Assembly: GCA_030374805.1 (NCBI GenBank)
Contig: JARGSG010000094.1
Location: 62,001 to 126,000, forward strand
Length of the DNA stretch: 64,000 nucleotides
Direction of reading: 5' to 3'
Source of the DNA: Gracilaria gracilis
Taxonomy: Eukaryota > Rhodophyta > Florideophyceae > Gracilariales > Gracilariaceae
Part shown: one piece after another, positions 21,733 through 32,166 of the stretch
How positions within the stretch are numbered: the stretch's first letter is position 1
Layout: each line of letters opens with the position of its first letter
The notes under the pieces: generated by a model
The model's input: only the letters and a program-made list of their open reading frames with translations
What the model was told of the DNA's origin: nothing
Database searches by the model: none
Made by a program: the position numbers and the translations under genes

Positions 21733-22274
21733 TGTGGTATAATGCAAAAAAATGAGAGAGTCCGAAGCGGTCTTGAGACGGGAGCGGCGGCAGCGTACAG
21801 TCTTGTGACTGTAATGAATCCGAACGGAGAGAAGGGGCGGAAGCACCGGGCGGTCGAGGGGAGAGTGGACGATTGGTATCACCAGGCACGTACAGGAACG
21901 TGCGGAAGGGTACGAACGGTCTGAGAAACCCAATAAAGAGGTAGCCGTGCGGTCTATCGTGAGTGCAAACTAATGAAGAAGACGTTCGGCAGAAGATGCT
22001 TGTCGTTTACGATTGGGGCCTCGGGAGATCCGAACTACAACTAAATATCGGGTCTGGGCCCCATTACTAACTACTGTACGATCGGTCTAATTTGCGCTAT
22101 CACTACCAAGTCCGTACAGGTGGCCAACTTGTACGCTGTGCCAACCCGTCCGGCACGTGATCACCAAATCGTACACGTGGCGGTGCCACTGCACCAGCCC
22201 ATCGTGCACTACCCCTTTGTACGTGAACGGCCGATCGGATACACCATGCACCAACTCGGGCCCACTATACTACA
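21733..22274 (-). repeat. 5' LTR of gypsy F
   Basis: 542 bp, the direct partner of 11095-11636. It abuts the copia G integrase sequence at 22275. Confidence 0.95.
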
Positions 22275-23797
22275 TTGGTGTAGCTCTCCATATCCTTCTT
22301 GACTCGTTCTTCATCGGCTCTGTGCGTTGCCATTAGCGATGTAGTGTGTTGAGTCGGCTCATCGCCATCCGTATCCGAGGACAGGGTGAGGTCAATGTAG
22401 TCTTCCATCAACCCTTCGCTCAATTCACGCGCTAATTTGGAGGTTGGTCGAGGGCGAATATCTTCGTATGCGATCCTGGATATGAGACCTCTTGCAGTAC
22501 GTCGCACCTCCCCCAGTTGTCGGTGTTTCTTAACGACTGTAGCTCGCCTCCACTCGTCGGGTACGTTATTTACTGTGGTCTCGAAGTAGAACAGCACCTC
22601 ATCTCCTGGTTTTATAGTTGTGTCTGACGGTGTCGAGGGGTTGCGTGCTTTCATCGCCCGTTGGAGCGCTCTTGTAGCCCACTGCCTGGTGTATGCTCGT
22701 AGAAGCTCTTCGGTTACGAGGCGTTTCGGAGCTCCCAGTATTGAAGGGGCATACCCTTTCGCCAACTCGGATGAACTGAGGATCTTAGACCCTGTGAAGG
22801 AATTGGCTAGAAATGTTGCTCTCAACAGTATTGCCTTGCCGCTCCCTAAATTATTGTCCTTTTGTAGCCTTTCGAGTATTTGCTTCATAACGCCGTTCTT
22901 TCTTTTCACCATGCCTGTCTTGTTATGCCGTCGTACTGGTCTCGCCTTGAATGTGATGTCTCGTCCGGATAGGAATATTCCGAACTCCCTATTATTGAAT
23001 TTCTCATCTGCTGATAGCGCATCCGGTGGTCCGTGTCGATTCAACAATTCCGTCTCGATGATCCCAATAGCTGTATTCATGTTTCGATTGGGCGCCGTTG
23101 CTGTCTCGGAATATCCGGTTCCACAGTCGACGATGTGCAGTACGAGGTATTTAATGCCTTTAATCGTACAGAACGTATAATCTGTCTGAGTCTCCACGTT
23201 GAAGGCTTGGTTCACGTGGTTGATCGAGACCTTCTTGGACGGGATGGGTAAGCCCGATTCGGCGCATATCGGACAGTTCTCGGCTATGAGTTTCACTTTC
23301 TTTTCCAGTTCTTTGGAGCCAGTTCCTGCTCTGGTATACAGGTCGATTATCTCGGCGGTAGGTGCGTGTGTAAATCTGTGCAGGCGTTTAGCTAACGTTC
23401 TTGGCCTCGCGTTCCTCGCACTAGATGATAACAGTGTGCTCATAGTTGGAGTTATCGAGACATGGGCTCTCGCGTCGTACGCTGACTTATACTTGACATA
23501 GATCTCCAGTGTTCTTGCCTCCATGTCGGCTGGCCTCTTGATGGTGATCGTTGGAGGGTCAGTGGTAAAGTCAGTGATGCTATACCTCTTCACATCTAGC
23601 CAGATTGTAAGAGGAAATTCATCGTCGAATAGATCGAACGTCAGCTCCAAGAGCCGTCCGTTCGTATCTTGTGTGGATAATGTCCATGAGCACACTACAC
23701 GACTGGGATTGACGCAATTGTGTCCCCAGCCACCGCGATATGTTGTCCTCGCTCTATATGGTTCGAACTTCATATTCAATGCTTCACAGACTCGCAT
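22275..23797 (-). pseudogene. Copia G: integrase region
   Basis: About 507 codons on the minus strand, cut at 22275 by F; the last residues of the open frame beyond that are LTR. It shows a GAG-pre-integrase zinc region (HRFTHAPTAEIIDLY, CPICAESGLP) and a catalytic core with QTDYTF and ALSADEKFNN for the two Asp residues. The expected catalytic Glu appears to be Lys: GMVKRKNG, codon AAA at 22906-22904, where VERKNG would be usual. A KPGDEVLFYFE segment follows the core. The acid tail leads to the F junction after MESYT. Likely non-functional. Confidence 0.8.
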
Positions 23798-23813
23798 GGC
23801 TGATGATAATCCC

Positions 23814-25024
23814 CTAGACGATATCCGAATTTTTTCGTCGAGTATGGGATTCGGATCGTTCTTGTTCGAATCCGAATCCCTTTCCGAAAAAACGATTTGG
23901 TGTGCCTCTGGTTTCTATCTTTCTATTGGTTTTTGTACGAATCCTTCTTCTCGGAGTTCCATCCAATCTTCTTTGGTTTCTGCTCTTTTGCACCGTCGGC
24001 ATCGTTATTACGAGCTCCGTCCGGATTTTCGTATCGTTTATGAACCCCGTAGGATTTCTCATCGTCGATGTCGCGTGTACGCTTCCGATTCTTCCTGAAG
24101 TTGTTGTTGGAGTTTAGATAGGACTTCGTAGTAGGGCTGGATTTACCTTTCACACGTTGTGCCTCTTCGGGATCCTTCTCTTCCAGTGCAGCCTCCTCGA
24201 GAGCCAATATTGCGTCTGGAAGTTCAATCCAGGATGATTCTTTCTCATCTTGATACAATTTATCGTGCTGCACGAGCGCCGCATAATTGCATTGATTGTA
24301 CTCACGCATTCACTCTTCGATGCATCGTCCAGTTCCCCTTCCCGGGCGGTAGATAGTAAGATCTTGATCTTCCTGACTCGATCTTTAGATATCGAGAAGA
24401 CCGGGCTCTGGTTTGAGTTTCTATTCTTGACAGAAGCAACTAAGTTGCATATGATGTTAGTGAACGTCTGTGACGATAATCCTGCGTTCAATAGCAAGAT
24501 GATCGCAAAATGCTGGCTATCGCTCGAATCCTGCTCTGTTTTAGTCAGATTTAGGTACGAGAGCGCTGGTCCCGAGAACCTTTCGACATAAGTTGAGATT
24601 GATTCGCCTGACTTGCACTTGCAGAACGTCACTTCTTTGTGGAGACGTACGACTCGACGGAGGCGATCTACTGTTGAATCTTTCGCTCCCAGGTTGATAT
24701 TTTCTTCACCACATCCATCTGATCGACATTTAGGTCATCTGAGGCAGATGTGAGGATCAATTCAACGTTGCGGACGGCTTTCCTCAGAACTTCTTTCTCT
24801 GAGAACTCGAGAGAGCGATAACAGGTCAGCCCGAGGGTTGCAGCTGCACTCTCTGCACAATTTTCGCCACCTTTGGCGCAAGCCTGCAGCGTCTCAGCCC
24901 ATTCGTAAACTGCTTCGCGCCAGAGGAGCTTGTCAGTCTCTGCTCGTATCTTAGGGGGTACTAATGTATTGCTCGGAGAGAGACCCTCTCCTGGGCCCAT
25001 AACCTTGGCTTGAACTTCGGACAT
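23814..25024 (-). pseudogene. Copia G: gag and leader, frame-broken
   Basis: Three pieces in different phases: 25024-24668 (start MSEVQAKVMG at 25024; the open frame before it starts at a GTG inside the LTR), 24632-24150 (GESISTYVERFSGPALSYLNLTKTEQDS, copia gag-like) and 24309-23923 (Lys/Asn/Asp-rich, nucleocapsid-like, no clear zinc knuckle). The phase changes mean at least two frameshifts. No function beyond a decayed capsid gene is inferred. Confidence 0.65.
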
Positions 25025-25081
25025 AGAGTCCAAGTTCAAGGTTGCATAGTGGGGAAAGGGTTCTTCACAAGCAATAACAAT

Positions 25082-25261
25082 TGGCACAGAGGTCTGCCCC
25101 GGGAGCTCTCCTCTGAGCTCCTGGGATAATAGTTGTGCCTTTATATAGGGATACTTAGCTACCTTTGGGATAACGATGACGTACTACTATAGAATAGATA
25201 TATCTCTAAGTTGTACGTATGTTTGCCGAATGTGTACGTATTAGCGTACTAACTGACAACA
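25082..25261 (-). repeat. Probable 5' LTR of copia G
   Basis: 180 bp with TG...CA ends on the plus strand, just upstream of the G gag. On the minus strand it has TATATAAAGG (25147-25137), then a hairpin GGAGCTC/GAGCTCC (within 25102-25122). No second copy is present to prove the limits. Confidence 0.45.
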
Positions 25262-26458
25262 GTATGAGTCATCGTCCGCACGGAGAAATGGGTGAAGTGT
25301 CTTTGGTCGGAAAAGAATCTGCAAAGTGGGTACCGGTCGCAATTCGCGCCGCTTCGGATGCCGCTTTGGTTGGCCGCCGGAGAACCCGAAGTAAACCAAC
25401 GACCTGCGTCACGCCTTCAAATGAGCCCGAACGGATTCTCCGACACCGTTCCGCACGTAATAGGTTAAAGTCTGTACGGAACTGGGACGAAGCAATTGCT
25501 CTCACGCCTTTTCCCGGAACGGAGAAGACGCCGCGGGGTGAAGCTGGCCTTGTGCCGCCACTCCTTACCGAACGGACTACCGCACGGGAACTCTGGGCAG
25601 GGATCGCTGCCTATGCCATGCAGAGTCTCCGAACGGAAGTTGAGGTCTACGCCCCCATGGCAGTGGAGACGTACCTCAAGGACCGAGTCCCAACGCTTCT
25701 GCAGCAGGATATTCCACCAATCGTACACGGCATGGTCAGGAATATCCTGAAGACAGACCGTTCGGAACCTGCAACGTCAGCTCTGAACAGTACACTGGCC
25801 GCACTGGTAGCTCAGCTACCGACCCACCCACCAAAATCATATTAACCGTACGGACAATGCATCCGCTAGCGGCGAGGAGAAACACAGACCGGAACTGAAG
25901 AAGGGCCCATCGAGGGGTCCGACCAAAGTGTACCTCCCGCTAGTCAACCCGCAGGACGATCCGAACGGAAGCTCAGGATATTCCTGCGACGAGAGGAGGA
26001 ATCGACGCCGCAGAGGCGGTAGACCGAGCGAAAGTTCCGATTCGGATGTCGCGCCCCGTAAACGGAAAGATCGCCGCCGCCAAAGAAGGCGACGATCGGC
26101 CAGAACGGACTCGGACTCTGCGGAGTCATCTTCGGATGACGACCGCACGGATTCGAAAGTCAACCGACACTCCTGCAGCCCTCGACGGAGGGGGAAGTCC
26201 GATCGGTATCGTTCCCGTTCGGACAGGTTGATGCTGAAAGGCATCAGGCCCTTGAACGAGAAGTTCGCCAAAGTGATGGACTACCGTACGTACAGGTTGC
26301 TAAGAAGGAGCCAGACGTACAATTCGCGGGTGGCGCGCAAGATTGCGCGCTACCAAAAGAAATTGAATGTCCACATGAAGGGTCATTCCTTTTCCGGAAC
26401 AGATCCGATATCGGTTCTCAATTTCTTGCAGCGGTTTAAGACCGCTTGCAACCATAAT
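25262..26458 (+). pseudogene. Gypsy H gag fragment
   Basis: Codons from MSHRPHGEMG (25264) to a stop at 25845, then, after a frame break, 25928-26458. It matches F gag, including the Arg/Ser/Asp tract and VHMKGHSFSGTDPISVLNF. It ends at CACNHNG, where the sequence jumps to the antisense ORF. The plus-strand frame beyond 26458 is not gag. Confidence 0.8.
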
Positions 26459-26788
26459 GGTCACACCAGGCAGGTGGTTCCAGGAGGCTTGCCAAGCTTC
26501 GAGGCTTGTCCGTTTCGGATTACGAATCGCCACACCCCGCATCGGTAGTGCCGTCGGAATCGGCGCGAAACGTTCGCTGTCGAGAAATTCCTTCTGGACG
26601 TACTCCGAGACGGATAGAGGAACCTGCTTCCTCTGGTGAAGAGCGGTAAAACCGCGACGAAAACGGTGATCATTCTTCTGACCAGGTCGCGGAACCGAAC
26701 GGAAAGGTGTCGACAGTGTACCAGAGTCGCTCGGGTTTGGCGCCATTGCGTGCGTGGGGATGGATGCGGAGTGAACCGATTTGGGCAT
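26459..26788 (-). pseudogene. Gypsy H: N-terminal 110 codons of the antisense ORF
   Basis: From ATG at 26788 the minus strand encodes MPKSVHSASIPTHAMAPNPS, closely matching the F antisense ORF start. It runs to WNHLPGVT, where the internal deletion joins it to gag in inverse orientation. The start codon, the TPFRSVP and PLSVSEYVQK segments and LPMR are kept. Confidence 0.75.
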
Positions 26789-27846
26789 TTCTCCGCTTGG
26801 CTTGCGCTCTTAGAGAGGAAGGTTAAGATGACAACGTGGTACTTGAGGTATCACAGACCGTTTGGAATCGCCATGACGCCTATTTCGTCGTACAGACGCC
26901 GCGCGGACAAAATGTCAGTGCTGTTTGATTTAATTTTTATTGGGGGATCAAAAACTGACGTTCCGCCGCCAGAGCTACGCTAGCTTCGTCTTCGCGTCGT
27001 GTCCAATTCGTACCGCCATACCTTACCCCTGAAACACACCGTGTCCGTACGGTCATGGCAAATGCTGACGGTCCTTCGACCGTTCGATGAGGATCACCGC
27101 TTCGGACACGACGTTGCTGCACGAACGCACTCGACCGCCAGGGAACCAACCTCCGGACGTTCTCCTTCGAGACATACTGTGCAAGCCGATTCGGACACCC
27201 ACCAGACGTTCTCCTTCGAGACGGACCGTACGCGCCGATTCAGACACTGGCACGCCATCGCAGCGAACCAGCATCTGTCAGCTCGAACTTACCACGGGGA
27301 ACGACCTCCGACGGATCCATTCTTACAATGTCTGCTGCAGTCAACTTGGGAGAACTGGGCGTGGCTCCGCCTTGCCCTTTCCAGGCAAGCTTTCCGAAAG
27401 CGGATGCTACGGCTCTCAATTCACCATACGGACTCGGCTCTCGCTTGGTGTACGTTACCGAACGGATCAAGCCCAACGTACACCTCGCAGTCGACGGAGC
27501 TGAAAACTTGATGGCTCCGCCAGGTACGCTCCGTATGGTGATCGTCATGGGCGCCCCATAGGCAGATGTGTAAATCCGATCAGAGTTGGACGTATGCATT
27601 GTCAGCGACGTAGACATTGCCCGTACGGACACCTGTGGTCTGTACAGCTATACGCCGTCGCGTACACTCCGGGTGACGCGTCATGCGTCTTCGATACGCC
27701 CTTTGCGTACCAGCGCGTATCGTTCCGCTCGGTTTGGACTCCACCACACGTACACAAGCTCCATTCGTCGCTCCCGCTCAGAAAATTTAGGCATGGCTTC
27801 GCCCCGCCCTTCTCGGGCGAAATTTCCGAACGGATGCGATGGTGCC
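26789..27846. other. Non-coding 3' region of gypsy H
   Basis: Counterpart of 11651-12821 in F. It keeps the CCAATAAAAATTAA motif (26932-26950 region, minus strand) and two units of the 49-bp tandem repeat (about 27160-27250). The short frames here are shadows. Confidence 0.5.
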
Positions 27847-28271
27847 TGACGTACACTCACGCGAGTGAGTATCAACAATGCCCAAGAAATAGGGATACTA
27901 TGCGCAGCACCCAAGCGGGGACAAAGGAGCGTGCAGCTACGATAACAACGGGGAACGAGACAGGCGTGCAGCACCGGTAGCGGCGGCAGAACGACCTTAT
28001 TGGAAACTAGACGATGAAGAATCGGCTAGAGGGAGCATGAGGTTTACCACTGTCAGCTCTGCCCAGCTGGAAGTGCTTAAGTGCATCTCCGGGGACAGCA
28101 GCCACATGTCGAAAAAGAATAAACAATCTACCTACAAAGGGGGTCGCTGAGGACTGGCACAACACAGTGCATGAGCCCTACACGGGGACAACCTGAGGGG
28201 CACCTTGTGCACACTAAACTACTACTATGCAACTATGCATACCCAATATGGGCTGATTCTATTGCACTACA
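27847..28271. repeat. Solo LTR (425 bp) inside gypsy H
   Basis: The alignment of H to F is broken here by 425 bases that start TGACGTAC and end CACTACA. The flanks are GTGCC (27842-27846) and ATGCC (28272-28276), a 5-bp duplication with one change. On either side the sequence continues the F match (GAACGGA... and CCCTCTCGACC). No second copy is in the window. Confidence 0.65.
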
Positions 28272-28361
28272 ATGCCCTCTCGACCAGGCGGACATAGTCG
28301 TAGCGACTTAGCGACGCTACGCGGCGCTCCGAGGGCAGAACGCAAGTCTAGGAGGGAGATC

Positions 28362-28913
28362 TGTAGTATAGTGGCCCCGAGTTGGTGCGTAGGGTATCCG
28401 ATTGGCCGTTCACGTACAAAGAGGTATTGCACGGTGGGCCGGTGTGGTAGCACCGCCACGTGTATTATTTGGTGATCGAGTGCCAGACGGTTTGGCACAG
28501 CGTACGAGTTGGACACGTGTGCGAGTTGTATGGTGCTGGGTAGTAACGATGCAAATTAAACCGATCGTACAGTAGTCAGTAGGGGGCCCAGACCCGATAT
28601 TTAGTTGTAGCTCGGATCTGCCGAGGCCCCAACCGTTAACGACAAGCTTCTTCCGCCGAACGTCTTCTTTGTTAGTTTGCACTCACGATAGACCATACGG
28701 CTACTTCTTTATTGGGTTTCTCAGACCGTTCGTACCCTTCCGCACGTTCCTCTACGTGCCTGGTGATACCAACCGTCCACTCTCCCCTCGACCGCCCGGT
28801 GCTTCCGCCCCTTTTCTCCGTTTAGATTCATTACAGTCACACGATTTTACGCTGTTGCCTCTCCCGTCTCAAGACTGCTTTGGACTCTCTCTCTTTTTGT
28901 GCATTATATTACA
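28362..28913 (+). repeat. 3' LTR of gypsy H
   Basis: 552 bp starting TGTAGTATAGTGG and ending CATTATATTACA, clearly homologous to the F LTRs in the opposite orientation. It is preceded by the purine tract GGAGGGAGATC (28351-28361). Confidence 0.9.
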
Positions 28914-29312
28914 TCGCTCACCCCCATTAACGGTGTTGCTTGTTCACCCTTGCCCCATTTTTCCTACCAGGTCTCGCATCCTGTGGTCCACGGTACCCCT
29001 CTTGTGAGGGCTATCCCCCTTGGGTGACGTCATCGATCCACCCCACGGTGCGCAACTCCAATCCCGACTCCTCGGCTCCGTGCCATCTTGGCTTCGCTTG
29101 TCGAGACGATGGGTCTCGGTCTTACACCCGGTTAACGCACCCACCCCACGAGGGGCTCTGTTTGCTCAGCTACCCTACCTGGGAGGATGATACCGTTTTT
29201 TCCGTCTGGGTTTGCACTACAATTTTAACCGCCTTCGCATAATCATTGTAAAGTTTAACTAGAAAACGCTTCGTAGCCTTGCTCTCAAGTTGGTATAGAA
29301 CCCAAGTCGACT
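28914..29312. other. Unassigned sequence between H and the pogo remnant
   Basis: CT-rich on the plus strand with one TGACGTCA palindrome near 29024. A 100-codon frame (28940-29242) has no recognisable domain. Confidence 0.4.
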
Positions 29313-30282
29313 TCCTATTACCTCAATTTGAAAGACGAGAAGCAGAAAATTCCCATCTCAGAGTGCATCACACGTACATGCATTAAATGCTTCGACGATC
29401 GTCACAAAATTGTCAACACAAGCATTACTGGCAAACACCTTCTTTCCCTAGCGAAGGAAAAAAAGATTTACAATGAGGTGGCGTACCACCTTGGCGTTAT
29501 GTGTCAGACTTTCCGGAGCGGTAAGTCGAAAGAAAAGGATGTGGAGAATCTCGATGAGACTCGTTTCTTTAATAATCTTGACAACGAAAATACACTGGGG
29601 TTCTGTGTAGAGGCAGAGGTTAAGTATGCAGACGTCGTCTCGGGTGGGGAGAGAATGACTATGCTTGTTCGAATAAAGAAAAGAACACGAAGCAAAAATT
29701 GAGGCCCCATTTTTGGTGTTTCCAAACAAGGGAAGAAGCTATCCCATCCGTGGTGTGCCGGACAATGTGCCAGGCGTGTCGCACCGTACGGTTCCAAAAG
29801 ATTGGATGGACACAGAGGTCTTTCCTCAATGGCTGCCCAAACCAAAAGCGATAGGCTGCCTTCCTCCTGGCCGTAAAAGAACTGTTTTCGTAGACAATTG
29901 TAGTGGTCACAGTCCCACGTCAGAGCGAATCGAAGGGGCTAGGAAATTGAACACTGACATTAGATTCTTTCAAAAGAACGCTACCGACGTGGTTAACCCT
30001 TTGAACTGACTCATCAAACAAAAGATTAAGAGTGCATGGAGTGCACGCTGGCAATGAAACAAGACAGACTTGATAATGAAAGGGGACTGGGCGTCATTGG
30101 AAACGTTTTGTTTTTCGGGAAAAAGGTTCTTTCTCAAGTTAGTCGTGCAAGCCGTTAGGGATATCAATCATCGGAGAGATTTAGATGCGCTGACGTACGC
30201 TTGGAAGGCTATGATTATAAGTGGTATGGAATTGAATGTGAACGATTTTTGGAAAGAGTGTTACTTGATTCCGCTTTTGTAA
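29313..30282 (+). pseudogene. Pogo/Tigger-type DDE transposase, decayed
   Basis: The first frame (29328-29702) contains LDETRFFNNLDNENT and VKYADVVSGGERMTMLVRI, the first-Asp region of the DDE_1 superfamily. After a one-base shift, 29713-30009 gives TVFVDNCSGHSPTSE (second Asp) and FFQKNATDVVNPLN (third acidic residue). In-frame TGAs at 30007-30009 and near 30055 precede the tail at 30070-30282. The N-terminal DNA-binding domain and terminal inverted repeats were not found. Cut-and-paste transposase by family; inactive here. Confidence 0.8.
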
Positions 30283-30497
30283 GGTATTTTTTGGAAACAC
30301 CGTAATCACTTCGGCAGTGAAGTCGTGCAGAGATGAAAAGAAGATCTTGAATGTTTCCAGAGCACGTTTGGGTCAAGTAGATCGAGATTGACACCCATTC
30401 TATTTGCTCCTGGCAAAATTATTTCGGTCTACAATAAACATGTTTGTTCAGCAAATAATGTGGTACCATAGATATCGTGATCCACATCATTTGAGGT

Positions 30498-30884
30498 TGT
30501 TGCATAACGTTCATATGAGCTGTTGCGTTGATTGTGCAAATGCTTCCATTGAAGTGTACAGCAATGCAAATTGTTGTAGCTCGCAAATGCAGTTCGACGT
30601 GTTTTCGGGTATTTGCAATCACGTCTGCGAGTGTAACGCTGTTTGCGATAAGTACTCTGTGCAACGTTCTTTTCCATGGACAAGCACTACATCTATTGTC
30701 ATAGTTCTTAATTTGCCAGATCAGCACACAAGCTGATGATGGCAAAGGGCCACTATAAAAGCTTCCCAATCACAGGGAAGCAACCCAGATGAAGATTGAA
30801 TCATCGGGTGTGCCCTTTCTCTTTGCACGCTTTGCTCCGAACATTTCTGAACTGTTCTGGTCTGTTCTCGAATACTAGTCAACA
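30498..30884 (+). repeat. 5' LTR of gypsy C
   Basis: 387 bp, TG...CA, with TATAAAA at 30754-30760 followed by the hairpin GCTTCCC/GGGAAGC (30761-30781). The next bases are the family's AAGCGCTTTG. Confidence 0.93.
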
Positions 30885-31850
30885 AAGCGCTTTGACTCTG
30901 AAAGAGCATAAGTATTTGAGTCAGACTCTGCAGTTCGTTTCGCGTCATGACATCTCTCTCACTGAAATGGCATTCTCTCGGGTAAGCCCGACCAAATTTC
31001 GAGCTTCTCAGAACCGGTCCAATAAGAACAAGAACACACCGAGTCATATGAGCAAAGGAGAGACAAGTGCATACGGCATAGCAATCTCTCGGCCTGGCAA
31101 GGGCAAAGCAGCAGAGTGGAGTCAGCTTCGTCTCAATGACGAATGTAAAGGGATACAACGTCTCAAAGACTGCCCAAACACGTCAAGCGAGCGCAAGAAG
31201 GAGATTTTTGACAACCACTACGGTGGTCAGAATACAAAGCGCGCCAAGGCACTCAAAGAATCTCACCCAGAGTGCACAGGACTTCCAAATTCAGACGAAG
31301 GACGACTCAAAGTAGCATTAGAAGACTCGCTCTTTGACGTTCTTCGGGGAGACTCCGGGGCGAACTTTAGCGCAATCGACCTGAATACTTTCAAAAAAGT
31401 ACGGGCTGCTGTAAACGACATACCCGTGAAGATTTTCGACGAACCCGTTCGTCTTGTGGGTGCTTTCAAAATGGAGGACCAAAGTCCAGTAGTCGCCTCA
31501 CGTTCGGTCGTTCTAACAATTACTCTGTACGTTCCGGGATCGAACATTCCAGTTCGTGTTCGCGGGGTGAATTTATACGTTTTAGACCAACCGATGGACG
31601 AAGTCCTGCTTGGCCGCCCTTTTCTGAATTCGATTGGATTTAACTTGAAGGACCATCTGGTTCGTGTTCGACATGAAATACACAACCGTTATGTCGATGA
31701 GTTGGACTAGACTCACTTCAAGATGGCTACCGCAAGGTATCAGGGCCTCGCTTACTCTGACAACGACGACGATCCTATCGAACTACCTGAATGCCTGGTC
31801 GCAGGAATTGGTCAAGATAGCAAATCTTCAATTGATCAAGCTTTCACCCG
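30885..31850 (+). pseudogene. Gypsy C gag (mostly deleted) and protease
   Basis: The open frame starts inside the LTR. After the leader only the gag C-terminus remains, with a zinc-knuckle remnant in which the first Cys is lost (ECKGIQRLKDC). The capsid part present in B and E is absent. The protease follows (LRGDSGANFSAIDL, aspartyl motif DSG) and then VLLGRPFLNSIGFNL. A TAG after VDELD ends the frame at 31710; the family sequence continues in phase to the solo LTR insertion. Confidence 0.8.
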
Positions 31851-32166
31851 TGTGGAGATGAAGGAGGAGGGAGGCGCAGAGAGCTTCAACCAGATGCCTG
31901 CCTCGGGGTCTTCTTCATTTACTTTGCCATTCGCGGCTCGTTAAGTAGACAGTCTGGGGCATCCCAGACTCTCCTCAAACGCTTGTTGGGGTCGGGCTGT
32001 TGCGATCCTCACCTACGCACCAGCTGCCACCCACGCAAGTCGCCAGGAGCACACATCTACTGTAGGCAGCTATCACTTGACCGCGTCTGCACAAAGATCA
32101 GGGAATATACTGCCTGATCTGAATTGTATACGCAAAAGTCTACTTAGTACAGTCCGGAGCACGACA
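31851..32166. repeat. Solo LTR (316 bp) inside gypsy C
   Basis: It starts TGTGGAGATG, ends GCACGACA, and is flanked by identical ACCCG (31846-31850, 32167-32171). Excising it with one ACCCG restores the C pol frame (AFTR to MISEAS, as in B and E). No partner copy is in the window; orientation unknown. Confidence 0.8.

Larger units (their letters stand above)
11095..22274 (-). mobile_element. Ty3/gypsy chromovirus F, 11.2 kb, with antisense ORF
   Basis: Two 542-bp direct repeats (11095-11636 and 21733-22274; TG...CA ends, about nine differences by eye) bound gag, protease, reverse transcriptase, RNase H, integrase and chromodomain on the minus strand. Flanks TTGAT and TTGGT look like a 5-bp target duplication with one later change. 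The element lies inside copia G. A primer site follows the right (5') LTR and a purine tract precedes the left (3') LTR. About 3.7 kb between integrase and 3' LTR is extra; it holds a long plus-strand ORF and tandem repeats. Stops and a frameshift make this copy defective. Confidence 0.92.
9927..25261 (-). mobile_element. Ty1/copia retrotransposon remnant G, split by element F
   Basis: Copia-type gag and integrase (25024 down to 22275) and reverse transcriptase/RNase H (11094 down to about 9927) lie on the minus strand on either side of gypsy element F. Removing F and one copy of its target duplication rejoins the reading frame across the junction. A TATA box (25147-25137) and LTR-like ends (TG at 25082, CA at 25261 on the plus strand) mark a probable 5' LTR. 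The 3' LTR is missing, and several frames are broken, so the element is dead. Confidence 0.75.
25262..28913 (+). mobile_element. Gypsy element H: truncated, pol-deleted relative of F
   Basis: Plus-strand gag sequence (25262-26458), homologous to F gag, is joined directly to sequence equivalent to the F 3' region, and ends in an F-type LTR (28362-28913). The whole of pol and most of the antisense ORF are absent. The 5' LTR and leader are missing too: H starts at AGTATGAG, where copia G's LTR ends, so G may have inserted into H. A solo LTR interrupts it at 27847-28271. Confidence 0.8.

Noticed and set aside
21625-21933. 102-codon ORF starting MGFSDRSYPSARS
   Set aside because: It lies mostly within the 5' LTR of F and a near-identical frame exists in the other LTR. 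LTR sequence, not a gene.
25082-25261. Assigning 25082-25261 to element H as its 5' LTR
   Set aside because: It bears no resemblance to the F/H LTR at 28362-28913; it fits copia G better by position and orientation.
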